Positions 31,869 through 44,003 of a stretch of 64,000 nt of DNA are shown piece by piece (positions within the stretch are counted from its first letter, which is position 1; each line of letters starts with the position of its first letter). The notes under the pieces are model-generated. The model ran no database searches and was not told where the DNA came from. It was given only the letters and a program-made list of their open reading frames with translations. The position numbers were made by a program, and so were the translations under genes. Source of the stretch: Oxalobacteraceae sp. CFBP 8761 (GTDB lineage Bacteria; Pseudomonadota; Gammaproteobacteria; Burkholderiales; Burkholderiaceae_D); contig JACYUE010000001.1 of assembly GCA_014841595.1 (NCBI GenBank), positions 1,848,996 to 1,912,995 of the forward strand, given 5' to 3'.

Positions 31869-32075
31869 GCGTGCGGACTTCGCGTGCGGCCTTCGCGTGC
31901 GGCCCTGCCCGTGTCAGAATGCTAATAAATGACATTCACGCGGGGGAGTTGGTATCATTGCATGCCTTCGCGTGGGGACTGCCCGCACACGTGGCATTTC
32001 GATTGAATCACCCAGTTCGCGGCAAGACCAGGACCGTGCGTCCGGCGCGACTTTCGCTATTGAGGCACAAGCAGC

Positions 32076-35862
<3,787 letters not shown>

Positions 35863-35871
35863 CTGAACCCG

Positions 35872-36761
<890 letters not shown>

Positions 36762-36765
<4 letters not shown>

Positions 36766-37298
36766 CCGTACGAGCCATCCTGCGCATGGGCGATCCGCGC
36801 CTGCTGCGCGTGGCCCCGCCGGTCACGCAATTCGACACGCCCGAGCTGCACGCCCTGGTGGCGGACATGTTCGAGACCATGCATGCGGCCAAAGGCGTGG
36901 GCCTGGCCGCGCCGCAGATCGGCATCGATCTGCAGCTGGTGGTCTTCGGCTTCGCCAGCAACCAGCGCTATCCGGACGCGCCGCCGGTGCCGGAAACCGT
37001 GTTGATCAATCCCGTGCTCACGCCGATCGGCGAGGCGATGGAAGAGGGCGTCGAAGGCTGCCTGTCGATACCGGGCCTGCGCGGCAGCGTTCCGCGCTAC
37101 GCGCGCCTGCATTACGAAGGCTTCGACCAGTTCGGCAAGCGCATCGCCGTTGACGCCGAAGGATTCCACGCGCGCGTGGTGCAGCATGAAGTCGATCATC
37201 TGCTGGGCATCCTGTACCCGTCGCGTATCCGCGACTTCAACCGCTTCGGCTTCACCGACGTGATGTTCCCTGACCTTGACCAGAAAGCCGACGCTTGA
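36762..37298 (+). CDS. def: Peptide deformylase
   Basis: A 178-residue metalloenzyme that removes the N-formyl group from new proteins. All three family motifs are intact: [18 protein letters not shown] and QHEVDHLLG, supplying the metal ligands Cys, His and His and the catalytic Glu. It is translationally coupled to galU by ATGA and shares its last base with the start of the next gene (TGATG). It is not adjacent to fmt, so the cell may have a second def elsewhere. Confidence 0.96.
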
Positions 37299-37783
37299 TG
37301 CGCACCCTTTATCTGCTGGCGCTCCTGGGCGCGGCCCCGCTGGCGCACGGCGCCGACTTCTTCACGAAGATCGACCCGGCGCCAAAAAGCGAATTGTGGA
37401 TCGACACAGGCTTTTACACGGCCCACTTCGACGGCGACAAGGACCTGAACAATAACAACAAGGGCCTGGCGCTCGAATACCGCTTCAGCGGCACGCTGGC
37501 CGCCACCGGCGGTCGCTTCTACAACAGCGACCGCGCCTGGTCGAACTACGCAGGCGTGATCTGGCAGCCATACGCAGTCGGACCGGTGCGCGTGGGCCTG
37601 GCGCTGGCGGCGTTCGACGGCTACCCGAAGACGCGCGACGGCGGCTGGTTCCCGGGCGTGATCCCGACGCTGACCTACGAGTACGAGCGCGTGGGCGTGA
37701 ACGTCGGGATCATCCCGAACTACAAAGACCGCCTGTACGGCGGTATCTCGTTCCAGCTCAAGTTCAAACTGTTCCAACGATAA
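37298..37783 (+). CDS. Small predicted outer-membrane beta-barrel protein
   Basis: A 161-residue exported protein with a signal peptide ([19 protein letters not shown]) and a mature part made of alternating amphipathic strands (KGLALEYRFS, VGLALAAFDGYP, GGISFQLKFKLF) ending in an aromatic-rich strand with Phe near the C-terminus, as in outer-membrane barrels. Size and the run GVIPTLTYEYERVGVNVGIIPNYKDRLYGGISF recall the C-terminal half of the lipid A palmitoyltransferase PagP, but the PagP catalytic residues cannot be placed, so this is only a suggestion. ATG 37298 overlaps the def stop by one base. A palindromic repeat follows 2 bases after the stop. Confidence 0.65.
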   Translation: MRTLYLLALLGAAPLAHGADFFTKIDPAPKSELWIDTGFYTAHFDGDKDLNNNNKGLALEYRFSGTLAATGGRFYNSDRAWSNYAGVIWQPYAVGPVRVGLALAAFDGYPKTRDGGWFPGVIPTLTYEYERVGVNVGIIPNYKDRLYGGISFQLKFKLFQR

Positions 37784-37785
37784 AG

Positions 37786-37931
37786 GCAAAAAGCGGGGGT
37801 CAGGTCTGACATTCGGACACGATCTCGACAGTCAGGTAGCCGAAACTCGCTGGCCGGTGCAAAAAGCGGGGGTCAGGTCTGACATTCGGACACGATCTCG
37901 ACAGTCAGGTAGCCGAAACTCGCTGGCCGGG
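37786..37931. repeat. 73-bp tandem repeat x2 (left arms of palindromic element)
   Basis: Two head-to-tail copies of a 73-bp unit (37786-37858 and 37859-37931) differ at one base. Each contains a 26-base arm that starts GGGGTCAGGTCTGAC and ends CGGACACG (37796-37821 and 37869-37894), followed by AGTCAGGTAGCCGAAACTCG. The arms are perfectly complementary to the two right arms at 37982-38007 and 38034-38059. Confidence 0.9.
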
Positions 37932-37973
37932 GCGATGCTAATCCCATGCAAGACACTAATGGAGGTGGCTAAA

Positions 37974-38067
37974 GCTGAGGCCGTGTCCGAATGTCAGACC
38001 TGACCCCGGCTGTGCTAAGGCAAAGGCTGAGGCCGTGTCCGAATGTCAGACCTGACCCCGGCTGTGC
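37974..38067. repeat. 52-bp tandem repeat x2 (right arms of palindromic element)
   Basis: A 52-bp unit (37974-38025) is followed by a second copy matching for 42 bases (38026-38067). Each contains a 26-base arm beginning CGTGTCCGAATGTC and ending CTGACCCC, the exact reverse complement of the left arms. The 42 bases between left and right blocks (37932-37973) are unique. The element fills the gap between two convergent genes, so it may act as a two-way transcription barrier. Confidence 0.9.
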
Positions 38068-38093
38068 CGTTCACGCGTTCAGCGCCGGAGCGA

Positions 38094-39890
38094 TCAGCTT
38101 TCCTTCGGATACGGACTCGGTCCGCCATCGGCGATGAATGCGTCGATCCGCTGCTGCAGCACTGGCAGAGGCACGGATCCCATGTGCAGCACGGTGTCGT
38201 GGAAGTTGCGGATATCGAACTTCGGCCCCAGCGCCTTTTCGGCCCGCGCGCGCGCTTCCTGGATCGCCATCTGGCCCAGGTAATACGACAGCGCCTGGCC
38301 CGGCCACGAGATGTAGCGATCCACTTCGGTTTCGACTTCGTGTTTCGACAGCGCTGTGTTCTCCATCAGGTAGGCCTGCGCCTGTTCGCGCGTCCAGCCC
38401 TTCGCATGCACGCCGGTATCGACCACGAGGCGTGACGCGCGCCAGGCCTGGTAGCTGAGCATCCCGAACACTTCATACGGCGTCTCATAGATGCCCATTT
38501 CGGCGCCCAGGCGCTCGGTGTACAGTGCCCAGCCTTCGCCATAGGCCGAGATGTACGCGCGGCGAAACGGTGGCACGCCTTTCTGCTCCTGCGCCAGCGG
38601 AATCTGGAAAGCATGGCCCGGCGCCGATTCGTGCAGCGTCAAGGCCGGCAGGCTGTAGAGCGGGCGCGCCGGCAGGTTATACGTGTTCACCCAATACATG
38701 CCTGGCCCGCCGCGGCCCGCAGTCCAGAATGGTGCCTGATCGTCCGGGACCGGCACGATCGCAAAGCGCCGGCGCGGCAGGTGGCCGAAGTACTGGTCGG
38801 CCTTGGCGTCGAAGCGCTTGGCGGTCCACGCCGCGCTCTTGAGCAGCTCTGCGGGCGTCTTGGCATAGAACTGCGGATCGGTGCGCAGGAATTGCAGGAA
38901 GGCCTGCAAGTCACCCTTGAACCCGACCTGCCGCATGATGTCATGCATCTCGGCGCGGATCTTTGCCATCTCGGCCAGGCCGATCGCATGGATCTGGTCG
39001 GCCGTCAGGCTGGTCGTCGTGAATTCGACGATCTTCGACTGGTAGTAATCCTTCCCGCCCGGCATGTCCTGGGCGGCCAGCGTGGTGCGGGCTTTTGGGA
39101 CGTATTCGTCGCGGAAGAAGGCGAGGGTCTTGGCATGCGCCGGCTGTACCTTGCCGGCGATGATGGCGACGGCCTGGCGGCGCAGCGCTTCCTGCTCGGC
39201 CGCGGGCATGGTCGACGGCATCTCTTTGAACGGGCCGTAGAACACCGTGTCCTGCGGCGTTTTTGCCTCGGTTACCGACAGCAGCGTGCTTTCGCGGCCG
39301 GCCAGCGTGACCTTCGGCGGCGTGAAGCCGCGCGCCAGGCCCGCGCGCATATTGCCGATCTCCTCGTCGAAGTACGCCGGGATGCCTTCGAGCTGGTCAA
39401 GATAGGTGCGGTAAGCCTGCGTGGTCTTGAGCGGGCGGCGCGCGCTGTAAGTAACGCCGGTCCAGAACGCGCTGTCGGCATTGACCGGCTGCTCGAACTC
39501 GCGAAACACCTGGGCATCGTGCAGCGAGGCGATCTGCGCGCGATACACGGCGAAGTTGATGCGCTCTGCTGGCGACAGGCTGGCGGGCTTGATCGCATCG
39601 AGCTGTTTCAGGATGCCGGCCCAGTACACGCGGCGCGCTTCCTGCGCTGGCGCGTCGACCCGGGCGAAGCCGCGGCTGGCGTCCGGTGCATCCTCATCGC
39701 GTTCGAGCTTTTCGGCGACGCGCCACTTCCATTCCCGCGTATAGATGTCCTTGAAGCGCGCATCGGCTGGCGTTGCCTGCGCAGCCTTGCCCGCTGCAGG
39801 CACCGCCGCTATCGCTGCTGCTGGCGCCATGGCCAATCCCATTACCACGAAGGCCGTCGAGACGACGGCGCTGAGCTTCTTCTTTTCCAT
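38094..39890 (-). CDS. DUF885 family metallopeptidase, exported
   Basis: A 598-residue DUF885 protein with an N-terminal signal peptide (MEKKKLSAVVSTAFVVMGLA, Ala-rich up to about residue 34). The zinc-peptidase-like motif HESAPGH is in LPALTLHESAPGHAFQ, followed by EGWALYTERLGAEMG, where the third metal ligand Glu is expected. This family is distantly related to M32/M3-type peptidases and is usually annotated as a hypothetical or X-Pro-type peptidase; the substrate is unknown. Location should be the periplasm or envelope. ATG 39890 is used; ATG 39905 is possible. It is convergent with the barrel gene across the palindromic element. Confidence 0.85.
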   Translation of the reverse strand: MEKKKLSAVVSTAFVVMGLAMAPAAAIAAVPAAGKAAQATPADARFKDIYTREWKWRVAEKLERDEDAPDASRGFARVDAPAQEARRVYWAGILKQLDAIKPASLSPAERINFAVYRAQIASLHDAQVFREFEQPVNADSAFWTGVTYSARRPLKTTQAYRTYLDQLEGIPAYFDEEIGNMRAGLARGFTPPKVTLAGRESTLLSVTEAKTPQDTVFYGPFKEMPSTMPAAEQEALRRQAVAIIAGKVQPAHAKTLAFFRDEYVPKARTTLAAQDMPGGKDYYQSKIVEFTTTSLTADQIHAIGLAEMAKIRAEMHDIMRQVGFKGDLQAFLQFLRTDPQFYAKTPAELLKSAAWTAKRFDAKADQYFGHLPRRRFAIVPVPDDQAPFWTAGRGGPGMYWVNTYNLPARPLYSLPALTLHESAPGHAFQIPLAQEQKGVPPFRRAYISAYGEGWALYTERLGAEMGIYETPYEVFGMLSYQAWRASRLVVDTGVHAKGWTREQAQAYLMENTALSKHEVETEVDRYISWPGQALSYYLGQMAIQEARARAEKALGPKFDIRNFHDTVLHMGSVPLPVLQQRIDAFIADGGPSPYPKES

Positions 39891-40208
39891 TGAATCCCAA
39901 TCCATGAATGTGCATGATGCTCGGGAGCATGTTCGCCCGGCGCATGCCATCTTAGCGGGGAATGCCGGGAATGCCTACTGCATGCAAGCCGCCTCGTCAC
40001 CGCGTATTGACGGGCTGCGGGTCGGCTTCCACGCCGTCTTTGTCCCCACCATCTACATGGGCTTTCAAAAGAAACGGTCGAAAGCCACGATATAATGTTG
40101 CCAACCTATCGCCGGGCACCACACGACGCGGGCGTACGACCAATCCGCACCGCAGCGTGCATGGACCTTTCATGATGATAACGGCCGCAATTGCTTTTCG
40201 ATCCAGAC
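39891..40208. other. Divergent intergenic region upstream of the KaiC module
   Basis: This 318-base gap holds no convincing gene. TATAAT at 40091-40096 is a good -10 box for the rightward operon but lacks a clear -35. Overlapping the expected -35 zone is an inverted repeat GGCTTTC (40060-40066) / GAAAGCC (40080-40086) with a 13-base centre, a possible operator. Confidence 0.45.
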
Positions 40209-40592
40209 ATGATGACGAGTAAGGGTGATCCCGGCCGCTCTGTCGAGCACCTGTTACTCATTCAATCCTGGCGGCGTCTAGCCGACCAGTTGGGCCCACT
40301 CATTGGCGACAACGGTTTCTGCGCGCTGTATGGCCGGGCTCTGCGCCTCGTCGGTCCCGATTACACATGGCTGGCCTCCACTGCGCCGTGCCAGACCCGC
40401 GCCGCCCAAATCGACGCGCTGGACGACATGCTCGCCAGCGTTGCACCCGACCTCGCACAAGCGGCCCATGCGGCCCTGCTCCAGACGTTTACCAACCTGC
40501 TGGCGTCGCTGATCGGGCACGCACTTGCGCGGCGCCTGCTCGATGCCGCGGCAGTTGACGGAGAAGAGAAGAAAGTACAGGATCACAACTAA
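40209..40592 (+). CDS. Unknown 127-aa protein of the KaiC module
   Basis: A 127-residue, mostly helical, cytoplasmic protein with no signal peptide or membrane helix. I recognise no family. Visible features are a helix HLLLIQSWRRLADQLGPLIGD, a segment with two cysteines (FCALYGRAL, TAPCQTRA) and a long amphipathic helix pair in the second half ending KKVQDHN. It is not an obvious Hpt domain (no HxxKG motif). Its stop TAA shares the A with the ATG of the KaiC gene (40592), so the two are almost certainly coupled in translation. Of two adjacent ATGs (40209, 40212) the first is used; the ribosome-binding site is weak. A signalling or adaptor role with KaiC is inference from context only. Confidence 0.65.
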   Translation: MMTSKGDPGRSVEHLLLIQSWRRLADQLGPLIGDNGFCALYGRALRLVGPDYTWLASTAPCQTRAAQIDALDDMLASVAPDLAQAAHAALLQTFTNLLASLIGHALARRLLDAAAVDGEEKKVQDHN

Positions 40593-42058
40593 TGAGCGAC
40601 AAAGTATCACTTGGGAAATTGAGCACTGGTGTGCAAGGGCTCGATGTCCTGCTCGGTGGTGGACTGAGCGAGTTTTCGTTCAACCTGATCGCCGGGCCAC
40701 CGGGTTCAGGCAAGACCACGCTGGCGCACCAGATCATGTTCTCCCTCGCGACCACCGAGCGGCGCGCCCTGTTCTTCACCGTGCTGGGCGAGCCGCCGCT
40801 GAAGATGCTGCGCTACCAGCAGCAGTACAGTTTCTTCGACATGCAGAAGGTCGGCACTGTGGTGCGTTACGTGAACCTGGCCGAAGACCTGCGCGCTGGC
40901 GACTTCAGCACCGTGCTGGCGCGCATGATGAAAGAGGTCGAGGACTTCGCACCGAGCCTCGTGTTCGTCGATTCGTTCCGCTCGGTCGCGCAGACGGCGC
41001 GCAGCGGCAATGAGGGCGTGGCCGACCTGCAGCACTTCATCCAGGATCTCGGCACGCGCATGACCAGCTGGCAAGCGACCACCTTCCTGATCGGCGAATA
41101 TGCCAACAGCGATGCCGAGGCCAGTCCGATCATGACAGTGGCCGACGGCATGATCTCGCTGACGCCCGTCCATGACGACAATTCGGTGGTGCGCAAGATG
41201 CGCGTGGTGAAGATGCGCGGCCAGGCCCACATGAACGGCTCGCACACCTTCCGTATTACCAGCGACGGCATCCGCGTCTACCCACGCATGCTGCCGCCGC
41301 TGGCCCACGACCATCACGACGGCGCGCCGACCGACCGCGATCACAAGCGCATTCCGACCGGCACGCGCGACCTCGATGTACTGCTGCATGGCGGCCTGCC
41401 GCAGGGGCATTCGTTGCTGGTGACCGGCCCCAGCGGCTGCGGCAAGACCATCCTGGCCACGCGTTTCCTGCAAGAGGGCGTGCGCCAGGGCGAGAAGGGC
41501 GTGGCCCTGTCGTTCGAGAAAGGCACATCGCGCTTGCGCAATGCCGAACTGGCTGCGATGGTGGACGCGGGCGACGTGGTGGTGCTGGAAAGCCGGATGA
41601 TCGACCTGACGGTCGACGAGGTACTCGAGGCGCTGAACGAAGCAATCGACCGCACCGGTGCGCGCCGGGTAGTGGTCGATTCGCTGTCCGAGCTGTCGTT
41701 GTACCTGGCGCCGGAAGGGCGCAACCAGTTGCGCTCCACCGTGTTCCAGATGCTCACGTCGCTGGTCAAGCGCAACGTCACGGTGCTGGTGACGATGGGG
41801 ATGGACGACGACTTCACGCATCTGCGCTTCAGCCAGTCCGAAATCGCCTACCTGACCGATGCGGTCGTGCTGATGCGCTTTGGCGAAAGCGCCGGCCAGC
41901 TGCGCCGGTTCATTTCGGTGGTCAAGGTACGCGGCAGCAGCCACAGTCACGACCTGCGCGAATTCCATATCGACGACGCCGGCATCCACATCGATGCGAT
42001 CAGCACCGCGCACGAGGGTGTGCTGCACGGGTTGCCGACCACACGCGGCGCCACCTGA
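40592..42058 (+). CDS. KaiC-like double-domain RecA ATPase
   Basis: A 488-residue protein with two RecA/KaiC domains. CI has Walker A GPPGSGKTT (35-43) and Walker B LVFVDSF; CII has Walker A GPSGCGKTI (279-287) and Walker B RVVVDSL. Aligned by eye to cyanobacterial KaiC, the CI glutamate pair reads G66-E67 and the CII pair E309-K310. The Ser431-Thr432 phosphorylation pair is Ala419-Tyr420 (SEIAYLTD in place of SHISTITD). The C-terminal VVKVRGSSHSHDLREFHI matches KaiC. No kaiA or kaiB is nearby. This is therefore a non-clock KaiC homologue, probably an ATP-driven signalling hub for the kinase encoded next. ATG 40592 overlaps the previous stop, and the next gene starts right after its own stop. 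Confidence 0.88.
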   Translation: MSDKVSLGKLSTGVQGLDVLLGGGLSEFSFNLIAGPPGSGKTTLAHQIMFSLATTERRALFFTVLGEPPLKMLRYQQQYSFFDMQKVGTVVRYVNLAEDLRAGDFSTVLARMMKEVEDFAPSLVFVDSFRSVAQTARSGNEGVADLQHFIQDLGTRMTSWQATTFLIGEYANSDAEASPIMTVADGMISLTPVHDDNSVVRKMRVVKMRGQAHMNGSHTFRITSDGIRVYPRMLPPLAHDHHDGAPTDRDHKRIPTGTRDLDVLLHGGLPQGHSLLVTGPSGCGKTILATRFLQEGVRQGEKGVALSFEKGTSRLRNAELAAMVDAGDVVVLESRMIDLTVDEVLEALNEAIDRTGARRVVVDSLSELSLYLAPEGRNQLRSTVFQMLTSLVKRNVTVLVTMGMDDDFTHLRFSQSEIAYLTDAVVLMRFGESAGQLRRFISVVKVRGSSHSHDLREFHIDDAGIHIDAISTAHEGVLHGLPTTRGAT

Positions 42059-43363
42059 GTGACTTCCATGCCGGCGCTTCCTGGCAACGAACCCGTCACG
42101 GCCGAGAGCCGTCTCGCGCAGCTCGAGCGCGAGAACGCGCAGTTGCGGCGCGAGCTGTCAGCCAGCACGGCGCTGGCTGACAGCCTGCGCGAGGCCAACG
42201 AACACCTGGTGCTGGCGGCGGTCGATGCGCAAACCTCGCGCGACGATGCCGAGGACAACAACCGGCGCCAGAACGAGTTCCTTGCCATGCTGGCGCACGA
42301 ACTGCGCAATCCGCTGGTACCGATCAGCGTCTCGGCAGGCCTGCTCGAACGGGGCCCGGTCGCCTCGTTACCGCTGGCGCGCCTGACGGCCGTGATCCAG
42401 CGCCAGGTGGACCATATGGCGCGCCTGCTCGACGATCTGCTCGATGCTGCGCGCCTGAGCAGCGGCAAGATCACGCTGGCGATCGAGCCATTGCGCCTGG
42501 CTGAAGTGCTCGAACACGCCGCCGAGACGATCATGCCGCGCGTGCGCGAGCGCAGGCAGAGCCTCACGATCACCCACGACGAGCGCAATCTGGTCGTCGA
42601 CGGTGACCGCGTGCGCCTGACGCAGGTCTTCACCAATCTGCTCAACAACGCCTCGAAGTACACGCAGGATGGTGGCCGCGTTGCCGTCTGCGTGCGCTGC
42701 GGCGAGGGCATCGCGGTCACGATTGCCGACAATGGCGCCGGCATGTCGGACGAGACCATCGGGCGCGCGTTCGAGCTGTTCACGCAGGGACCGCGCACGC
42801 TGGCGCGCTCGGAGGGCGGACTGGGCGTGGGCCTGAACGTCGTGCGCAATCTGGTGAGCATGCATGGCGGCAGCGTGACTGCCGGCAGCGACGGCCCGGG
42901 GCAGGGCAGCACCTTCATCGTGAGGCTGCCGCAATCGTCGGCCGCTGCCCCGCTTGCTCCCACCACGGCGCCATCGCATGCGGCCAGCGCCACGCGCCGC
43001 ATCCTGGTCATTGAAGACAATGGCGACGCCGCCGACGTGCTGCGCATGTTGCTCGAGCTCGAGGGCCACCAGGTCGAGATCGCGGCCGAGGGGCACGCTG
43101 GCCTGGCACTCGCACTTGAAGGACGTTTCGACGCCATCGTCTGCGACATCGGCCTGCCCGGCATCGATGGCCTGGAGCTGATGACGCGCCTGCGCGCCGC
43201 GCAACCGGTCCCGCGGCCGCTGACGGTGGCGCTGTCGGGCTATGGCCAACCGAGTGACCGCGCGCGTGCGCTGGCCGCCGGGTTCGATCGTTACCTGGTC
43301 AAGCCGGTGGCGCCGGCGACGCTCGTCGAGGCGCTGGCTGGCGTGTCGGCCGCCTCAGCGTAA
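42059..43363 (+). CDS. Hybrid histidine kinase-response regulator of the KaiC module
   Basis: A 434-residue soluble protein with no membrane segment. An N-terminal coiled coil (about 15-60, ESRLAQLERENAQLRREL) leads to HisKA with H80 in EFLAMLAHELRNPLVP. HATPase_c follows (FTNLLNNASKYT, IADNGAGM, GGLGVGLNVV), and then a C-terminal receiver with phospho-acceptor Asp in AIVCDIGLPGIDGLE and Lys in RYLVKPV. There is no recognisable sensor domain, so input probably comes from a partner, with the KaiC homologue the obvious candidate. The start is either GTG 42059, directly abutting the KaiC stop, or ATG 42068. It has no DNA-binding output, so a further phosphotransfer partner is expected. Confidence 0.88.
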   Translation: MTSMPALPGNEPVTAESRLAQLERENAQLRRELSASTALADSLREANEHLVLAAVDAQTSRDDAEDNNRRQNEFLAMLAHELRNPLVPISVSAGLLERGPVASLPLARLTAVIQRQVDHMARLLDDLLDAARLSSGKITLAIEPLRLAEVLEHAAETIMPRVRERRQSLTITHDERNLVVDGDRVRLTQVFTNLLNNASKYTQDGGRVAVCVRCGEGIAVTIADNGAGMSDETIGRAFELFTQGPRTLARSEGGLGVGLNVVRNLVSMHGGSVTAGSDGPGQGSTFIVRLPQSSAAAPLAPTTAPSHAASATRRILVIEDNGDAADVLRMLLELEGHQVEIAAEGHAGLALALEGRFDAIVCDIGLPGIDGLELMTRLRAAQPVPRPLTVALSGYGQPSDRARALAAGFDRYLVKPVAPATLVEALAGVSAASA

Positions 43364-43400
43364 ATAGACTTCATTCCCCATGCATCATGAAACAAATCAC

Positions 43401-43445
43401 GTGCAGACCCTGCACGCTTGACATGTAAAACGATCGTTGTACACT
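43401..43445 (+). promoter_or_regulatory. Promoter and operator of the TetR-MFS pair
   Basis: TTGACA (43418-43423) and TACACT (43440-43445) are spaced 16 bases apart. Between and over the -10 lies a 20-bp near-perfect palindrome (43424-43443) centred on ACGATCGT, the usual form of a TetR-family operator. Just upstream is a second inverted repeat GTGCAG-ACC-CTGCAC (43401-43415). The -10 ends 6 bases before the ATG, so the tetR transcript is predicted to be leaderless or nearly so. Confidence 0.7.
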
Positions 43446-43451
43446 TGAGTC

Positions 43452-44003
43452 ATGGACAAGAAAACTACGATGGCTGCAGCAGCAGCACAGCTGTTCGCGC
43501 GGGAAGGCTTGCGCGGCATCGGCGTTGATCACATCGGCGCCACGGTCGGCGCATCCACCCGTACGCTCTACAAGCATTTCGGTTCGCGCGATGGGCTGGT
43601 CATGGCAGCGCTCGAATCGCGGCATGCGGCATTCATGGCTCTCCTGAATCATGACGACGCAGAGACCGGTACCGTTGAATCGCTGTTCGATACGCTCGAA
43701 CAATGGTCGGACAAATTCGGTGCCTCGGGCTGTCTGCTGCTGCGGGCGGGCAATGAATACTTGGGTGCGAACGACGACATCGTGGCCCTGGTGCGCGGAC
43801 AAAAAGCCGCATTTTTCAGGGAAATCACCAGGCGCGTCAATCACGCGCTGGGACATGATGACGCGCTGTTGTCCTCCCAGATCTGGATCCTGTTCGAAGG
43901 CGCCACGGCCATCGCCAGCCTGGACAATACGGCGGTGATTCGCGCTGCCAAGGCTGCCGCCAAATCCCTGATGGCCCATGCTGGCAAGCACAGTGAAGCA
44001 TAA
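43452..44003 (+). CDS. TetR family transcriptional repressor
   Basis: A 183-residue regulator. The N-terminal helix-turn-helix is clear (AAAQLFAREGLRGIGVDHIG, then STRTLYKHFGSRDGLV), and a ligand-binding helical domain follows. It begins at ATG 43452 right behind a promoter overlapping an ACGATCGT palindrome, so autoregulation is likely. The following MFS gene overlaps its 3' end by 26 bases, and the pair reads as a repressor with its target exporter. The inducer is unknown. Confidence 0.9.
   Translation: MDKKTTMAAAAAQLFAREGLRGIGVDHIGATVGASTRTLYKHFGSRDGLVMAALESRHAAFMALLNHDDAETGTVESLFDTLEQWSDKFGASGCLLLRAGNEYLGANDDIVALVRGQKAAFFREITRRVNHALGHDDALLSSQIWILFEGATAIASLDNTAVIRAAKAAAKSLMAHAGKHSEA

Noticed and set aside
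31869..32075. Small RNA gene between smc and the zipA-like gene
   Set aside because: There is only a short imperfect tandem repeat (CTTCGCGTGCGG twice) and no convincing promoter-terminator pair.
37786..38067. CRISPR array
   Set aside because: The repeats are two long tandem units per side with inverted partners, not many short direct repeats with unique spacers; no cas genes are present.
40592..42058. A circadian clock kaiABC locus
   Set aside because: No kaiA or kaiB is nearby and the phosphorylation Ser/Thr pair is missing.
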